DNA of 7,951 nt from Verrucomicrobiota bacterium (GCA_019241095.1 JAFAXJ010000053.1:1-7951), one strand, 5' to 3'. Positions 1-5,891 are shown, counted from the stretch's first letter. The notes: generated by a model from the letters alone, not told the origin. Program-made: numbers and translations.

Positions 1-25
1 GTAGACCTTCGCCCGGGGTGTCATA

Positions 26-328
26 TCAATCGGAAACAAGTGAGCGGAGATACTCGAATGAATAGATGCCAGAGGCATGACCATCGGCCCACTCAGGCTG
101 GATAGCATAACCACCCACCTCGCGCACTTTGGTGAGCTGAAAGCTCTTTGGATGCAGTATCTGTGGTTGCCGAGCTAAATTACCGAAAAGATCTCTCTCA
201 CCAGCGCACAACGCACACGGACAGTTGCGGCGAAGAAAATCGAGGCCAAAAAAGGATTCTTCACCGTCCTTCCACTTCAAAGCGAGGTTGTCACCAATGA
301 CATGCATTGTGTCAAGCTCCAGCCTCAT
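26..328 (-). CDS. DUF971 (GBBH-like N-terminal domain) protein, stand-alone, about 100 aa
   Basis: The protein is essentially one DUF971 domain, the fold found at the N-terminus of gamma-butyrobetaine hydroxylase and as small bacterial proteins linked to Fe-S or iron metabolism. Numbering from the ATG at 328: an N-terminal beta-rich segment (NLALKWKDG, 14-22), the cysteine motif CPCALC (36-41), then GGYAIQPEW (72-80) and DGHASGIYSFEYLR (82-95). C36, C38, C41 and H84 match the CxCxxC plus His zinc site described for the eukaryotic enzyme, so metal binding is probably kept. No oxygenase domain follows, so this is not a hydroxylase. The frame is open up to 415, but the extra 29 residues do not resemble the family. 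GGAGG lies 17 bases upstream of this ATG, rather far, so an ATG at 352 is possible. The exact function of stand-alone members is not established. It is divergent from the reductase at 552. Confidence 0.85.
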   Translation of the reverse strand: MRLELDTMHVIGDNLALKWKDGEESFFGLDFLRRNCPCALCAGERDLFGNLARQPQILHPKSFQLTKVREVGGYAIQPEWADGHASGIYSFEYLRSLVSD

Positions 329-517
329 CGAGCAATTGTAACCTACCTCCATGTTGCAGTCTAGAAACTTGGCATTGCTCCGGCAGTAAGGGCTAGCCCC
401 AGAAGGGCTGGGCAACTCGGCAATGAACTGCTGGGCAACAATCCTGCCGACCCTGACCGGACGGGTTTGGAGCCTCTTACCTGTTGAGAAACGGATTCCC
501 TTTCTTCGCTTGAATTT

Positions 518-529
518 TGACTCAAGTCA
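518..529. promoter_or_regulatory. 12-bp perfect dyad upstream of the SDR gene
   Basis: TGACT-CA-AGTCA is a perfect inverted repeat ending 22 bases before the reductase ATG at 552. It lies in the 223-bp divergent region between the DUF971 gene and the reductase. A second overlapping pair, CTTGA (509-513) and TCAAG (522-526), shares part of it. TTGACT (517-522) resembles a -35 box, but I find no convincing -10 at the right distance. The position suits an operator; the regulator is unknown. The rest of 329-551 shows nothing I can name except AGGAAGGGAG (541-550), the ribosome binding site of the next gene. Confidence 0.3.
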
Positions 530-551
530 CGATCCAGATTAGGAAGGGAGT

Positions 552-1406
552 ATGAGCATCAGTTATTTCGCGGAGTGCACTGTTCTTGTCACTGGTGCCT
601 CGGCCGGGATCGGTCGCGAGTTCGCACGGCAGCTTGCGCCAGTTGTCAACACGATGGTGTTGGTAGCCCGTAGGAACGACCGGCTCGAAGCTCTGGAACT
701 TGAGCTAAAAGTCATTAACCCATGCTTGGAGATATTTCTTCGCCAGCTAGATCTTCGAGAACAAACAGAACTGGAACAATTTTGCGACTGGATCGACGAA
801 AGCGGTTTAGTGATTGATCTGTTGGTCAATAATGCTGGCCTTGGTGATCAAGGGACATTCGCGTCCAGCAATTGGGACCGCATTGAATCGATGCTTCAAG
901 TCAACATTTCTGCTCTCACCTATCTGACTTACAGGGTACTGCCGACAATGTTAAAATCCGGCTGCGGCGCAGTGCTGAACGTCAGTTCCTCAGCCTGCTT
1001 CGTACCAATGCCGAATCTTGCTGTCTACGCAGCTACCAAAGCTTACGTCACGAGTTTCAGCGAGGCACTTCGAGCGGAGCTGCGAAGATCTAACATTTCC
1101 GTTACGAGTCTCTGCCCCGGGCCGGTCGCGACAGAGTTCGGAACCGTGGCCACTCGGGAGTCTCAATACTATGATGCTCCGATGTCGGATGTTTTCGCGG
1201 TTCCAGTGCAAGAGGTGGTGAGGAAAGCCTTACAGGCGGTCGCGCGCGACCGCGCGGTAGTGATCCCAGGCACCCTGCTCAATATCACCATGACTGCCGT
1301 GTCGTTTCTCCCGATGTTTGTCAAGCGGCTTATCCTCAATGCACGTGCTGCAGAAAAGGCTAAAGTGACTGCGCCTCAAGGGTTAGAAATCCCGGGAAGA
1401 TCTTAA
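552..1406 (+). CDS. Short-chain dehydrogenase/reductase (classical SDR), 284 aa
   Basis: This is an NAD(P)H-dependent oxidoreductase of the classical SDR family with all hallmarks: the cofactor motif TGASAGIG (14-21), NNAG (93-96), N118 in the VNIS segment, catalytic S146 with Y159 and K163 (YAATK), and the CPGPVATEF loop (188-196). R40 and R41 after the second beta strand favour NADPH. The C-terminus (about 238-265) is hydrophobic and basic, as in YqjQ/DltE-like or 3-ketoacyl/hydroxysteroid-like members that touch membranes, but the substrate cannot be told from sequence. The start is well supported by AGGAAGGGAG directly upstream, the best ribosome binding site in the window. The TMEM14-like gene begins 3 bases after the stop, so the two are almost surely co-transcribed. 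Confidence 0.93.
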   Translation: MSISYFAECTVLVTGASAGIGREFARQLAPVVNTMVLVARRNDRLEALELELKVINPCLEIFLRQLDLREQTELEQFCDWIDESGLVIDLLVNNAGLGDQGTFASSNWDRIESMLQVNISALTYLTYRVLPTMLKSGCGAVLNVSSSACFVPMPNLAVYAATKAYVTSFSEALRAELRRSNISVTSLCPGPVATEFGTVATRESQYYDAPMSDVFAVPVQEVVRKALQAVARDRAVVIPGTLLNITMTAVSFLPMFVKRLILNARAAEKAKVTAPQGLEIPGRS

Positions 1407-1409
1407 ACG

Positions 1410-1715
1410 ATGCTCATCCAGGTCTACTATTTCATTTTTGGATTGCTGGCAATAGCGGGCGGAATAGCAGGTTATGCGAAGGCAAAAAGCCGCCCTTCTC
1501 TGATTGCTGGAGGCATTAGTGGCATTTTGCTTATTGTTGCGGGGTTGCTCGGCCCCGGTATTCCTGCATTTGTGCTTGCCCTTATCGTGTCAGTGCTACT
1601 GCTCGCCCACTTTCTTCCTTCCTACGCGGCAAAGCGCAAACCCATGCCTGCCATTCCAATGATCGTTCTGAGCGGCTTATGCATCGTTTTTACGGCGATA
1701 GCTTGGTTGGCGTGA
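1410..1715 (+). CDS. TMEM14 (UPF0136)-family small membrane protein, 101 aa
   Basis: The protein is almost all hydrophobic, with about four membrane segments near residues 4-21, 30-47, 50-70 and 80-100. The Gly-rich motifs FGLLAIAGGIAGYAKAKS and SLIAGGISGILLIVAGLL are typical of the TMEM14/UPF0136 family, as is a short basic loop (AAKRKPMP, 73-80). Family length is about 100-110 residues, so it is complete. Eukaryotic TMEM14 proteins are mitochondrial membrane proteins, and TMEM14C has been linked to porphyrin transport; bacterial members have no settled role. The ATG lies 3 bases after the reductase stop, with GGGAAG about 10 bases upstream inside the end of that gene. This indicates one transcript and coupled translation. 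Confidence 0.82.
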   Translation: MLIQVYYFIFGLLAIAGGIAGYAKAKSRPSLIAGGISGILLIVAGLLGPGIPAFVLALIVSVLLLAHFLPSYAAKRKPMPAIPMIVLSGLCIVFTAIAWLA

Positions 1716-1784
1716 ACTACAAGGGACTAATGGGCACCAGATCTGCTGGGGTAAAGTCGCTTCTCCTGGGCGACCGGTGATGCC

Positions 1785-3209
1785 ATGGCAGGTTCAGGTA
1801 GGCTCGCATCTGCGAGGCGACCGACGACGCGCTGGCGTTTGGGCGATCTGCTCCTACCATATGCGTTGGCTGTTCAGCCTCGGGTTCACCGGGTCTGCCT
1901 AGGTACCCTCTTTCTTTTTCTAGCCGGCTGTCCGGGACCAGTGCAAAAGCACGAATCGGTGCAAAAGCACGAATCGGTACAGGATCACAAACCAGAAGAG
2001 CGAGGATTAGTACAGCACAGCCAGGAACCTCTGTTAGCCCCAACCGTGCCCGCTGTTCCTTCGCCTACACCATTGCCAGAAATCTTTATCCCATCTTCTC
2101 GGCTCGAGACAGCACGCCTTTTTAACGGAATTCGATTACACTCCTCAGTCACTACCCTCCCTGGCTCACTCGCGTTTCTTGCGCGAAAGGCACCCGAGTC
2201 TTATACGCTCGAGCTAAACATGAGTATAGAGGTGCCCAGAGCTGCCAAAACTCTCGAGGAAATCGAAACTCCCGACACTTCTCTCGGTATTGTGCTTCCT
2301 TGGCTTGAACAAACTCTACCGTCTACTAAAGTCTCAAGTTTTTACTTCGGCCTCTACCAATTGAAAGTGGATGCAGTAAATCGAACCATTGGCCGGCTGG
2401 ATCAAGTGATGTCGCGCCACAATTTCTTCGATTGCAATACTATCCTGGAAATAGAAGGAGAAAAAACTCAACGCAGGGCTTTGCTGATACAAAGTGACAT
2501 GGATGTAAATGCGGATGGGTCAGATGCGGACCGGTTTTCGCAAGTGGATGGGACATCAGCCAATTTCCAGCCTTTTACCAGTTATAGATGGCCCAAACGT
2601 AGTGATAACTCCAACCAGTTTTTACCGGAACGGGAGGAACGCCTGAAACAGTTACAGACAGAATCTCAGGATAAAACGATCCAACCGGATAGGAAAAAAG
2701 TCTTACAGGATCAAATTGATGAATTCCAAAAGGAAGTGAACGACCTTAAACGTTTCAGCTTTCTTATCGCTAGGGTTGATCCCTACATTGTTTTGCCTGG
2801 TTTCATGTTGCGTCAACTCAACCACCCCTTTGCGCCGAAGCTTGGCGACTATGTAGTCGTTATTCACAAAGGCAAACTTTATCCAGCTATACTCGGTGAC
2901 GTTGGGCCCTCTTACAAAATCGGAGAAGCATCTCTGCGTATCTGTACACAGATTGATTCTCGCGCTAATCCATACAACCGTCCCGCCAGTGATCTGAATA
3001 TAACTTATTTGGTTTTTCCTAACTCTGTAGATGGCCCTCCTGCTCCACCTGATTTGAAGAAGATGCGAGACCGATGTTCCGAGTTGTTGAATGAGATTGG
3101 TGGTTTTGCAGGCGAACTCTGGACCTGGGAAAACCTCGCAAACCCTTCGGCTACTCCAGCCCCCTCGGCTACTCCAGTCTCGTCGCCTTCTCAACCAGCG
3201 ACAAATTAA
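1785..3209 (+). CDS. Lipoprotein with a GH75 chitosanase-like domain
   Basis: Residues 37-49 (VCLGTLFLFLAGC) form a signal peptide h-region and lipobox with C49 as the acylation site, so the mature protein should be membrane-anchored. The stretch up to about residue 27 is Arg-rich and too long for a signal peptide, and the ATG lacks a ribosome binding site. TTG at 1866 would give a normal 21-residue leader ending at the Cys. A linker rich in Lys, Glu, His and Pro follows (50-100). The region 105-412 has motifs I associate with GH75: an Asp-rich DMDVNADGSDADR (238-250), TSYRWP, DPYIVLPGF (332-340) and YPAILGDVGPSYKIGEASL (366-384). D372 and E381 are candidate counterparts of the acidic catalytic pair of fungal chitosanases. 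A charged, probably coiled-coil stretch (283-325) interrupts the domain. The tail (453-474) is Pro/Ser/Thr-rich. Substrate is unproven; family call moderate. Confidence 0.65.
   Translation: MAGSGRLASARRPTTRWRLGDLLLPYALAVQPRVHRVCLGTLFLFLAGCPGPVQKHESVQKHESVQDHKPEERGLVQHSQEPLLAPTVPAVPSPTPLPEIFIPSSRLETARLFNGIRLHSSVTTLPGSLAFLARKAPESYTLELNMSIEVPRAAKTLEEIETPDTSLGIVLPWLEQTLPSTKVSSFYFGLYQLKVDAVNRTIGRLDQVMSRHNFFDCNTILEIEGEKTQRRALLIQSDMDVNADGSDADRFSQVDGTSANFQPFTSYRWPKRSDNSNQFLPEREERLKQLQTESQDKTIQPDRKKVLQDQIDEFQKEVNDLKRFSFLIARVDPYIVLPGFMLRQLNHPFAPKLGDYVVVIHKGKLYPAILGDVGPSYKIGEASLRICTQIDSRANPYNRPASDLNITYLVFPNSVDGPPAPPDLKKMRDRCSELLNEIGGFAGELWTWENLANPSATPAPSATPVSSPSQPATN
1941..1976 (+). repeat. Tandem repeat, 2 x 18 bp, in the lipoprotein linker
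   Basis: Two exact copies of GTGCAAAAGCACGAATCG (1941-1958, 1959-1976) are followed by a degenerate third copy (1977-1994). They encode VQKHES twice, then VQDHKP, just after the lipobox Cys. Exact identity at wobble positions points to a recent duplication by slippage. Within each unit, TGC/GCA arms (GTGCAAAAGCAC) form a short dyad. Confidence 0.9.
3147..3177 (+). repeat. Direct repeat of 18-bp period in the lipoprotein C-terminal tail
   Basis: TCGGCTACTCCAG occurs at 3147-3159 and again at 3165-3177, a spacing of 18 bases. It encodes the PSATP units of the Pro/Ser/Thr tail. The period equals that of the N-terminal repeat of the same gene, although the units are unrelated in sequence. Confidence 0.85.
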
Positions 3210-3218
3210 TCTACGCAG

Positions 3219-3242
3219 GCCAGGGTAGGTCCATTTCCTGGC
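3219..3242 (+). terminator. Hairpin just after the lipoprotein gene
   Basis: GCCAGG (3219-3224) pairs with CCTGGC (3237-3242) around a 12-base loop, starting 10 bases after the lipoprotein stop. There is no T-run, so it is at best a weak or factor-assisted terminator. Three more short stems follow in the same gap: GCCAG/CTGGC (3266-3284), CGCCT/AGGCG (3321-3335) and ACCCC/GGGGT (3349-3365). Confidence 0.25.
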
Positions 3243-3400
3243 TGTCGCTTACCGCCCCGTTTTCGGCCAGCCCGGAGGTCTGGCGGATCTGCTCTGGCAT
3301 TGGAAAGGCAATAGGGGTCGCGCCTTGCTCAGGCGATATCTCCGGGACACCCCACTTTTCGGGGTTAAGGCCTAGGTGTGCACCCAATCGCGCAGTTGAT

Positions 3401-3429
3401 TTGGAACTGTCGGAAAGCTCAGTTAGATT
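3401..3429 (+). promoter_or_regulatory. Candidate promoter of the rrf2-led operon
   Basis: TTGGAA (3401-3406) and TAGATT (3424-3429) each match 4 of 6 consensus bases and are 17 bases apart. The -10 box ends 6 bases before the regulator ATG, so transcription would start at or next to that ATG and give a leaderless message; this fits the absence of a ribosome binding site. An inverted repeat AAGCT (3415-3419) / AGCTT (3430-3434) straddles the -10, a good place for self-repression by the Rrf2 product. Confidence 0.35.
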
Positions 3430-3435
3430 AGCTTA

Positions 3436-3879
3436 ATGCAAAACTGCCGCTTTGCGTTCGCCGTTCACGTTATGGCGGTGCTCGCCCAGAACAGAGGTAT
3501 TTGCTGCTCCTCCTCGTTTCTCGCTGAGACGGTTAACACCAATCCAGTAGTGATCCGCCGTCTGTTGATTGCTTTGCAGGCCGCCGGACTGGTCTACACT
3601 CAACGAGGGTCCAGCGGAGGTACTGTTCTTAGCAGAAATTCGGCTGACGTTTCACTGTTGGAGATACATAATGCGATAAGTCCCCCCGCATTGTTCGGCA
3701 CGCATCGAAATGAACCTTCTCAGATGTGTGCTGTGGGGCGCGGTATAAAGATAATTCTGAACCAGGTTGAGAATAGAATGATGACGGCAATAGAACACGA
3801 ACTGAAACAAATCACGTTGGCGGATGTGGTGAGGCAGTTGAACCAGAGGTCTCGACAGAAAAAGAGCTTTCGTATGTAA
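3436..3879 (+). CDS. Rrf2-family transcriptional regulator, YwnA-like, 147 aa
   Basis: A winged helix-turn-helix occupies residues 1-65, with the family opening NCRFAFAVHVMAVLA, the recognition-helix region NTNPVVIRRLLIALQAAGLV (35-53) and the wing RGSSGGTVL (57-65). The rest fits YwnA-type members: LLEIHNAI (74-81), MCAVGRGI (97-104) and a C-terminal helix ending in LADVVRQLNQ. IscR and NsrR use three clustered cysteines to hold an Fe-S cluster; here only C98 is in that region, with C4, C23 and C24 near the N-terminus. It is therefore probably not a cluster sensor of the IscR kind, though a thiol-based response is possible. Length is normal for the family. It heads a co-directional set with the protease and monooxygenase, and dyads on both sides of the gene are candidate operators. 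The ATG fits the family start; no ribosome binding site is visible. Confidence 0.88.
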   Translation: MQNCRFAFAVHVMAVLAQNRGICCSSSFLAETVNTNPVVIRRLLIALQAAGLVYTQRGSSGGTVLSRNSADVSLLEIHNAISPPALFGTHRNEPSQMCAVGRGIKIILNQVENRMMTAIEHELKQITLADVVRQLNQRSRQKKSFRM

Positions 3880-3906
3880 CAATCTATGTTACGTTTTCAA
3901 TCGTAA
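3876..3906. promoter_or_regulatory. Overlapping inverted repeats between rrf2 and the protease gene
   Basis: Three arms alternate here: GTAAC (3876-3880), GTTACG (3888-3893) and CGTAA (3902-3906). The middle arm can pair with either neighbour: GTAAC-7-GTTAC on the left (extended to 7 bp with one G-T) or TTACG-8-CGTAA on the right. The last arm ends 5 bases before the protease ATG. Either a two-site operator or a pair of mutually exclusive RNA hairpins would fit. No Shine-Dalgarno sequence is seen before that ATG. Confidence 0.35.
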
Positions 3907-3911
3907 TTCTT

Positions 3912-4940
3912 ATGCTTTTTGACTTTGATTCCATTTGGCGCCCTCTGCTCCATCAAGCAGATAGTCTCAGGCCTGCCGATGAACCTTTGCTAGATAGAGC
4001 GTCGGACGATGATGTACTTTTGGATGCTTACTCCGAAGCTGTAAGCAGCGCTGCAAAAAGTGCCGCTCCTGCCGTCGTCAATATTCGTAATAAAGCACGA
4101 GGTCACCACGGAGAGGGCGGCGGTAGCGGATTTAGCATTGCTCCGGATGGTTTCATTCTTACCAATAGTCATGTTGTCCACGAGGCCGACTCGATTACCG
4201 TCACGCTTGCTGACGCCAGAACCTTTAATGCGACCTTAATCGGAGACGATCCCGACACGGATCTGGCTGTCGTTCGAATCGATGCCGGGCATTTGCCCTA
4301 TCTGCGTTTCTCGGATTCAAAAAAAATACGGGTTGGGCAAATCGCCATAGCCCTCGGAAGCCCTTACGGATTTCAGCAGACTGTTACTGCCGGAGTTGTC
4401 AGCGCATTAGGGAGATCGATGAGGGCGCAATCCGGAAGATTAATGGACGATATCCTCCAGACTGACGCTGCACTGAATCCAGGAAATTCAGGAGGACCCT
4501 TGGTTGATTCGTCTGGAATGGTAATGGGCGTGAACACTGCTGTTATCCTCCCGGCGCAAGGGATCTGTTTTGCGATCGCGTCCAATACGGCCCAATTGGT
4601 TGCAGGATGGTTGATGCGAGATGGGAAAATCCGTCGTGCTTATCTCGGCCTGGCCGGCCAAAATGTGGCTATTCATCCACGGCTTATTCGGCACCACAAG
4701 CTGACGAACGCCCATGGTATTCTGGTGGCAGGCGTCGAGCCAAAAGGCCCTGCAGCTGTCGGCGGACTTATCGAAGGCGATATTTTAGTTTCATTCAATC
4801 AAACGCCGGTGTCCTCCATTGATGATCTTCACCGGCTTCTCCTTGACAGGGAGATCGGAAAGCAATCGAATGTTAAGGCAATTCGCGGAGTGGAGATGAT
4901 TGACCTGGTTGTGATACCACGAGAACTGGGATCAGGTTAA
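3912..4940 (+). CDS. HtrA/Deg-like S1C serine protease with one PDZ domain, 342 aa
   Basis: This is a trypsin-like protease of the HtrA family with a complete catalytic triad: H87 in TNSHVV, D117 in DPDTDLAVV and S193 in GNSGGPL, whose preceding NPGN forms the oxyanion-hole loop. The protease domain covers about 45-235. One PDZ domain follows (about 245-335; carboxylate loop near YLGL 244-247, then GPAAVGGLIEGDIL 279-292). Unlike DegP/DegQ, the N-terminus is acidic (DRASDDDVLLDAY, 28-40) with no signal peptide or membrane anchor, so it should be cytoplasmic unless the start is wrong. Family role is quality control or regulated cleavage of damaged proteins. It follows the Rrf2 gene by 32 bases and precedes the monooxygenase gene by 35, so control by that regulator is likely. 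The start lacks a ribosome binding site and could lie slightly downstream. Confidence 0.92.
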   Translation: MLFDFDSIWRPLLHQADSLRPADEPLLDRASDDDVLLDAYSEAVSSAAKSAAPAVVNIRNKARGHHGEGGGSGFSIAPDGFILTNSHVVHEADSITVTLADARTFNATLIGDDPDTDLAVVRIDAGHLPYLRFSDSKKIRVGQIAIALGSPYGFQQTVTAGVVSALGRSMRAQSGRLMDDILQTDAALNPGNSGGPLVDSSGMVMGVNTAVILPAQGICFAIASNTAQLVAGWLMRDGKIRRAYLGLAGQNVAIHPRLIRHHKLTNAHGILVAGVEPKGPAAVGGLIEGDILVSFNQTPVSSIDDLHRLLLDREIGKQSNVKAIRGVEMIDLVVIPRELGSG

Positions 4941-4975
4941 ACAGGACTTTGTTCTCCACCCATAAATCCTCCTCT

Positions 4976-5281
4976 ATGGTCATTGTGCTTGTAACGGTTC
5001 AGGTTAGACTCCAGTCTATCGAGGCTTTCCGTGCAGAAACTGTAGAAAATGCGCGCCAAAGCCTGCTTGAGCCTGGAGTCGCCCGGTTCGACGTCATTCA
5101 GTCGAGAGAAGATCCCGTGAAGTTTCTTTTGCTCGAAGCATATCGTGACAGTGCCGCCGTAGACGCTCATAAGCAGACCATGCATTATCAGAGATGGCGT
5201 GATGCAGTTGAGCTGATGATGGCTGCGCCCCGGAAGCGCGAGGTCTTCACCGAAATCTTTCCAGACGCGGAAGACTGGTAG
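4976..5281 (+). CDS. Antibiotic biosynthesis monooxygenase (ABM)-domain protein, LsrG/YgiN-like, 101 aa
   Basis: A single ferredoxin-like ABM domain fills the protein, which usually works as a dimer. Visible family features from the ATG at 4976 are: beta strand MVIVLVTVQVR, ENARQSLLEPGVARFDVIQ (24-42), FLLLEAYRD (50-58), the His-containing helix AHKQTMHYQRWRD (64-76) and an acidic C-terminus. Members include the quinol monooxygenase YgiN and LsrG, which acts on phospho-AI-2; the H65/H70 and W74 pattern is closest to the LsrG-like branch as I remember it. The substrate cannot be fixed. A TTG at 4949 would add nine residues, but family proteins begin at this ATG. It is the last gene of the rrf2-protease set and may detoxify a quinone or reactive product that the regulator responds to (inference). 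Confidence 0.85.
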   Translation: MVIVLVTVQVRLQSIEAFRAETVENARQSLLEPGVARFDVIQSREDPVKFLLLEAYRDSAAVDAHKQTMHYQRWRDAVELMMAAPRKREVFTEIFPDAEDW

Positions 5282-5386
5282 ACTCTTGTAAGCTTAAGCC
5301 TGCACTGGAGAGCAAAGGCTCTGTCGCGTCAGCCGACTCTTAGACATCAGGGTTTGTTTGGCGAGGTTGCCAAAACAGCGTGTTTC

Positions 5387-5539
5387 TTACAATGATGAAA
5401 TGCGAGGTATAAGGGTTGATCTCGGAACAGCGAGTGGTGACTTCACTATGATGGTCAAGAAATCTGCCGGATTTCCCCCTAAATACAAACCAGAGTGAAA
5501 GAAATCGCCCCGCAAAACCGATTCGACAGCTGCAGTCAT
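5387..5539 (-). other. Small minus-strand frame C, 50 codons, starts in an ATGA overlap
   Basis: The ATG at 5539 overlaps the TGA of the frame before it by ATGA, and the frame runs to TAA at 5387-5389. The translation (for example VESVLRGDFFHSGLYLGGNP then ADFLTIIVK) looks protein-like, while the same frame upstream of the ATG is Arg/Cys-rich and does not. No family recognised and no good ribosome binding site. It may be the last part of a decayed gene whose frame has shifted. Confidence 0.2.
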
Positions 5540-5700
5540 ATCGAACTGGGACCCATCGGACCTCCGTCGATGGCAGTTTGCAGAACAGCTTCCGCAAGCG
5601 TCAATCCTTGATAGGATGCGGGCACCAAGCCTTGACTGCTCTCGAGTTCTTCTGCGTGCTGAGCAGGCTGGCCGACTTCATTTGCTGAAGGGGGCATCAT
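5536..5700 (-). other. Small minus-strand frame B, 54 codons, starts in an ATGA overlap
   Basis: It opens with two consecutive ATG codons at 5700 and stops at TGA 5536-5538. The translation is acidic (HAEELESSQGLVPASYQG, LTLAEAVLQTAIDGGPMGP), and about two fifths of the codons start with G, which is gene-like. Its start overlaps the stop of frame A by ATGA, and its stop overlaps the start of frame C the same way. No family recognised. Confidence 0.22.
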
Positions 5701-5891
5701 CTGCTTGCCAGAAGGAATGATCGTTTTCCATCTACAATGGCGTTACCGGCATACGTCGGTTCTTCAGCCGGCACAATCAAAGTATGAGGATCGGGCAGAG
5801 CCGCCACGGCTGCCGCGACGATGTCTGGATGGATTCGGTTTGGCGGCAGGTTGATCGTCCTCCTTACTATTTGTAGAACGGTCAGGTCATG
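5697..5891 (-). other. Small minus-strand frame A, 64 open codons
   Basis: The frame is open from 5891 to TGA at 5697-5699 and reads as protein-like (INLPPNRIHPDIVAAAVAAL, PDPHTLIVPAEEPTYAGNAI). It has no ATG. A perfect AGGAGG lies at 5864-5859 on the minus strand, nine bases before an in-frame CTG, so a CTG start is conceivable but unproven. No family recognised; a fragment of a decayed gene is equally possible. Confidence 0.2.

Larger units (their letters stand above)
3211..3432 (-). other. 73-codon open minus-strand frame filling the lipoprotein-rrf2 gap
   Basis: Read on the minus strand from 3432, this frame is open for 73 codons and stops at TAG (3211-3213), two bases from the lipoprotein stop. 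An in-frame TAA sits at 3433-3435, so it cannot extend further. The translation is protein-like (for example STARLGAHLGLNPEKWGVPE and MPEQIRQTSGLAENGAVSD), and about a third of its codons begin with G, as in real genes. I do not recognise a family. There is no ATG near its 5' end; TTG at 3387 is the first usual start and has no ribosome binding site. It could be a small gene with a poor start, the C-terminal remnant of a lost gene, or chance. It is convergent with the lipoprotein gene and divergent from rrf2. Confidence 0.3.

Noticed and set aside
1717..2043. Minus-strand open frame of 108 codons across the start of the lipoprotein gene
   Set aside because: Most of it is opposite the signal peptide and the QKHES repeats, which have clear meaning on the plus strand. 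Only the first part is unexplained, and no family is recognised.
2703..3194. Minus-strand open frame of 163 codons inside the lipoprotein gene
   Set aside because: It lies opposite the conserved GH75-like motifs, and its translation is Arg/Ser-rich with no recognisable domain.
4949..4975. TTG at 4949 as start of the monooxygenase gene
   Set aside because: The added residues do not resemble the family, which begins with the beta strand at ATG 4976; the AGGA upstream is only 2 bases from the TTG.
5309..5322. AGAGC/GCTCT hairpin as a terminator of the rrf2 operon
   Set aside because: Only 5 bp of stem and no T-run follow; it is within what is expected by chance.
5340..5597. Minus-strand frame of 85 codons in the gene-poor stretch
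   Set aside because: Its translation is rich in Cys, Arg and Trp and reads like an out-of-frame shadow; the other minus frames there have better composition.
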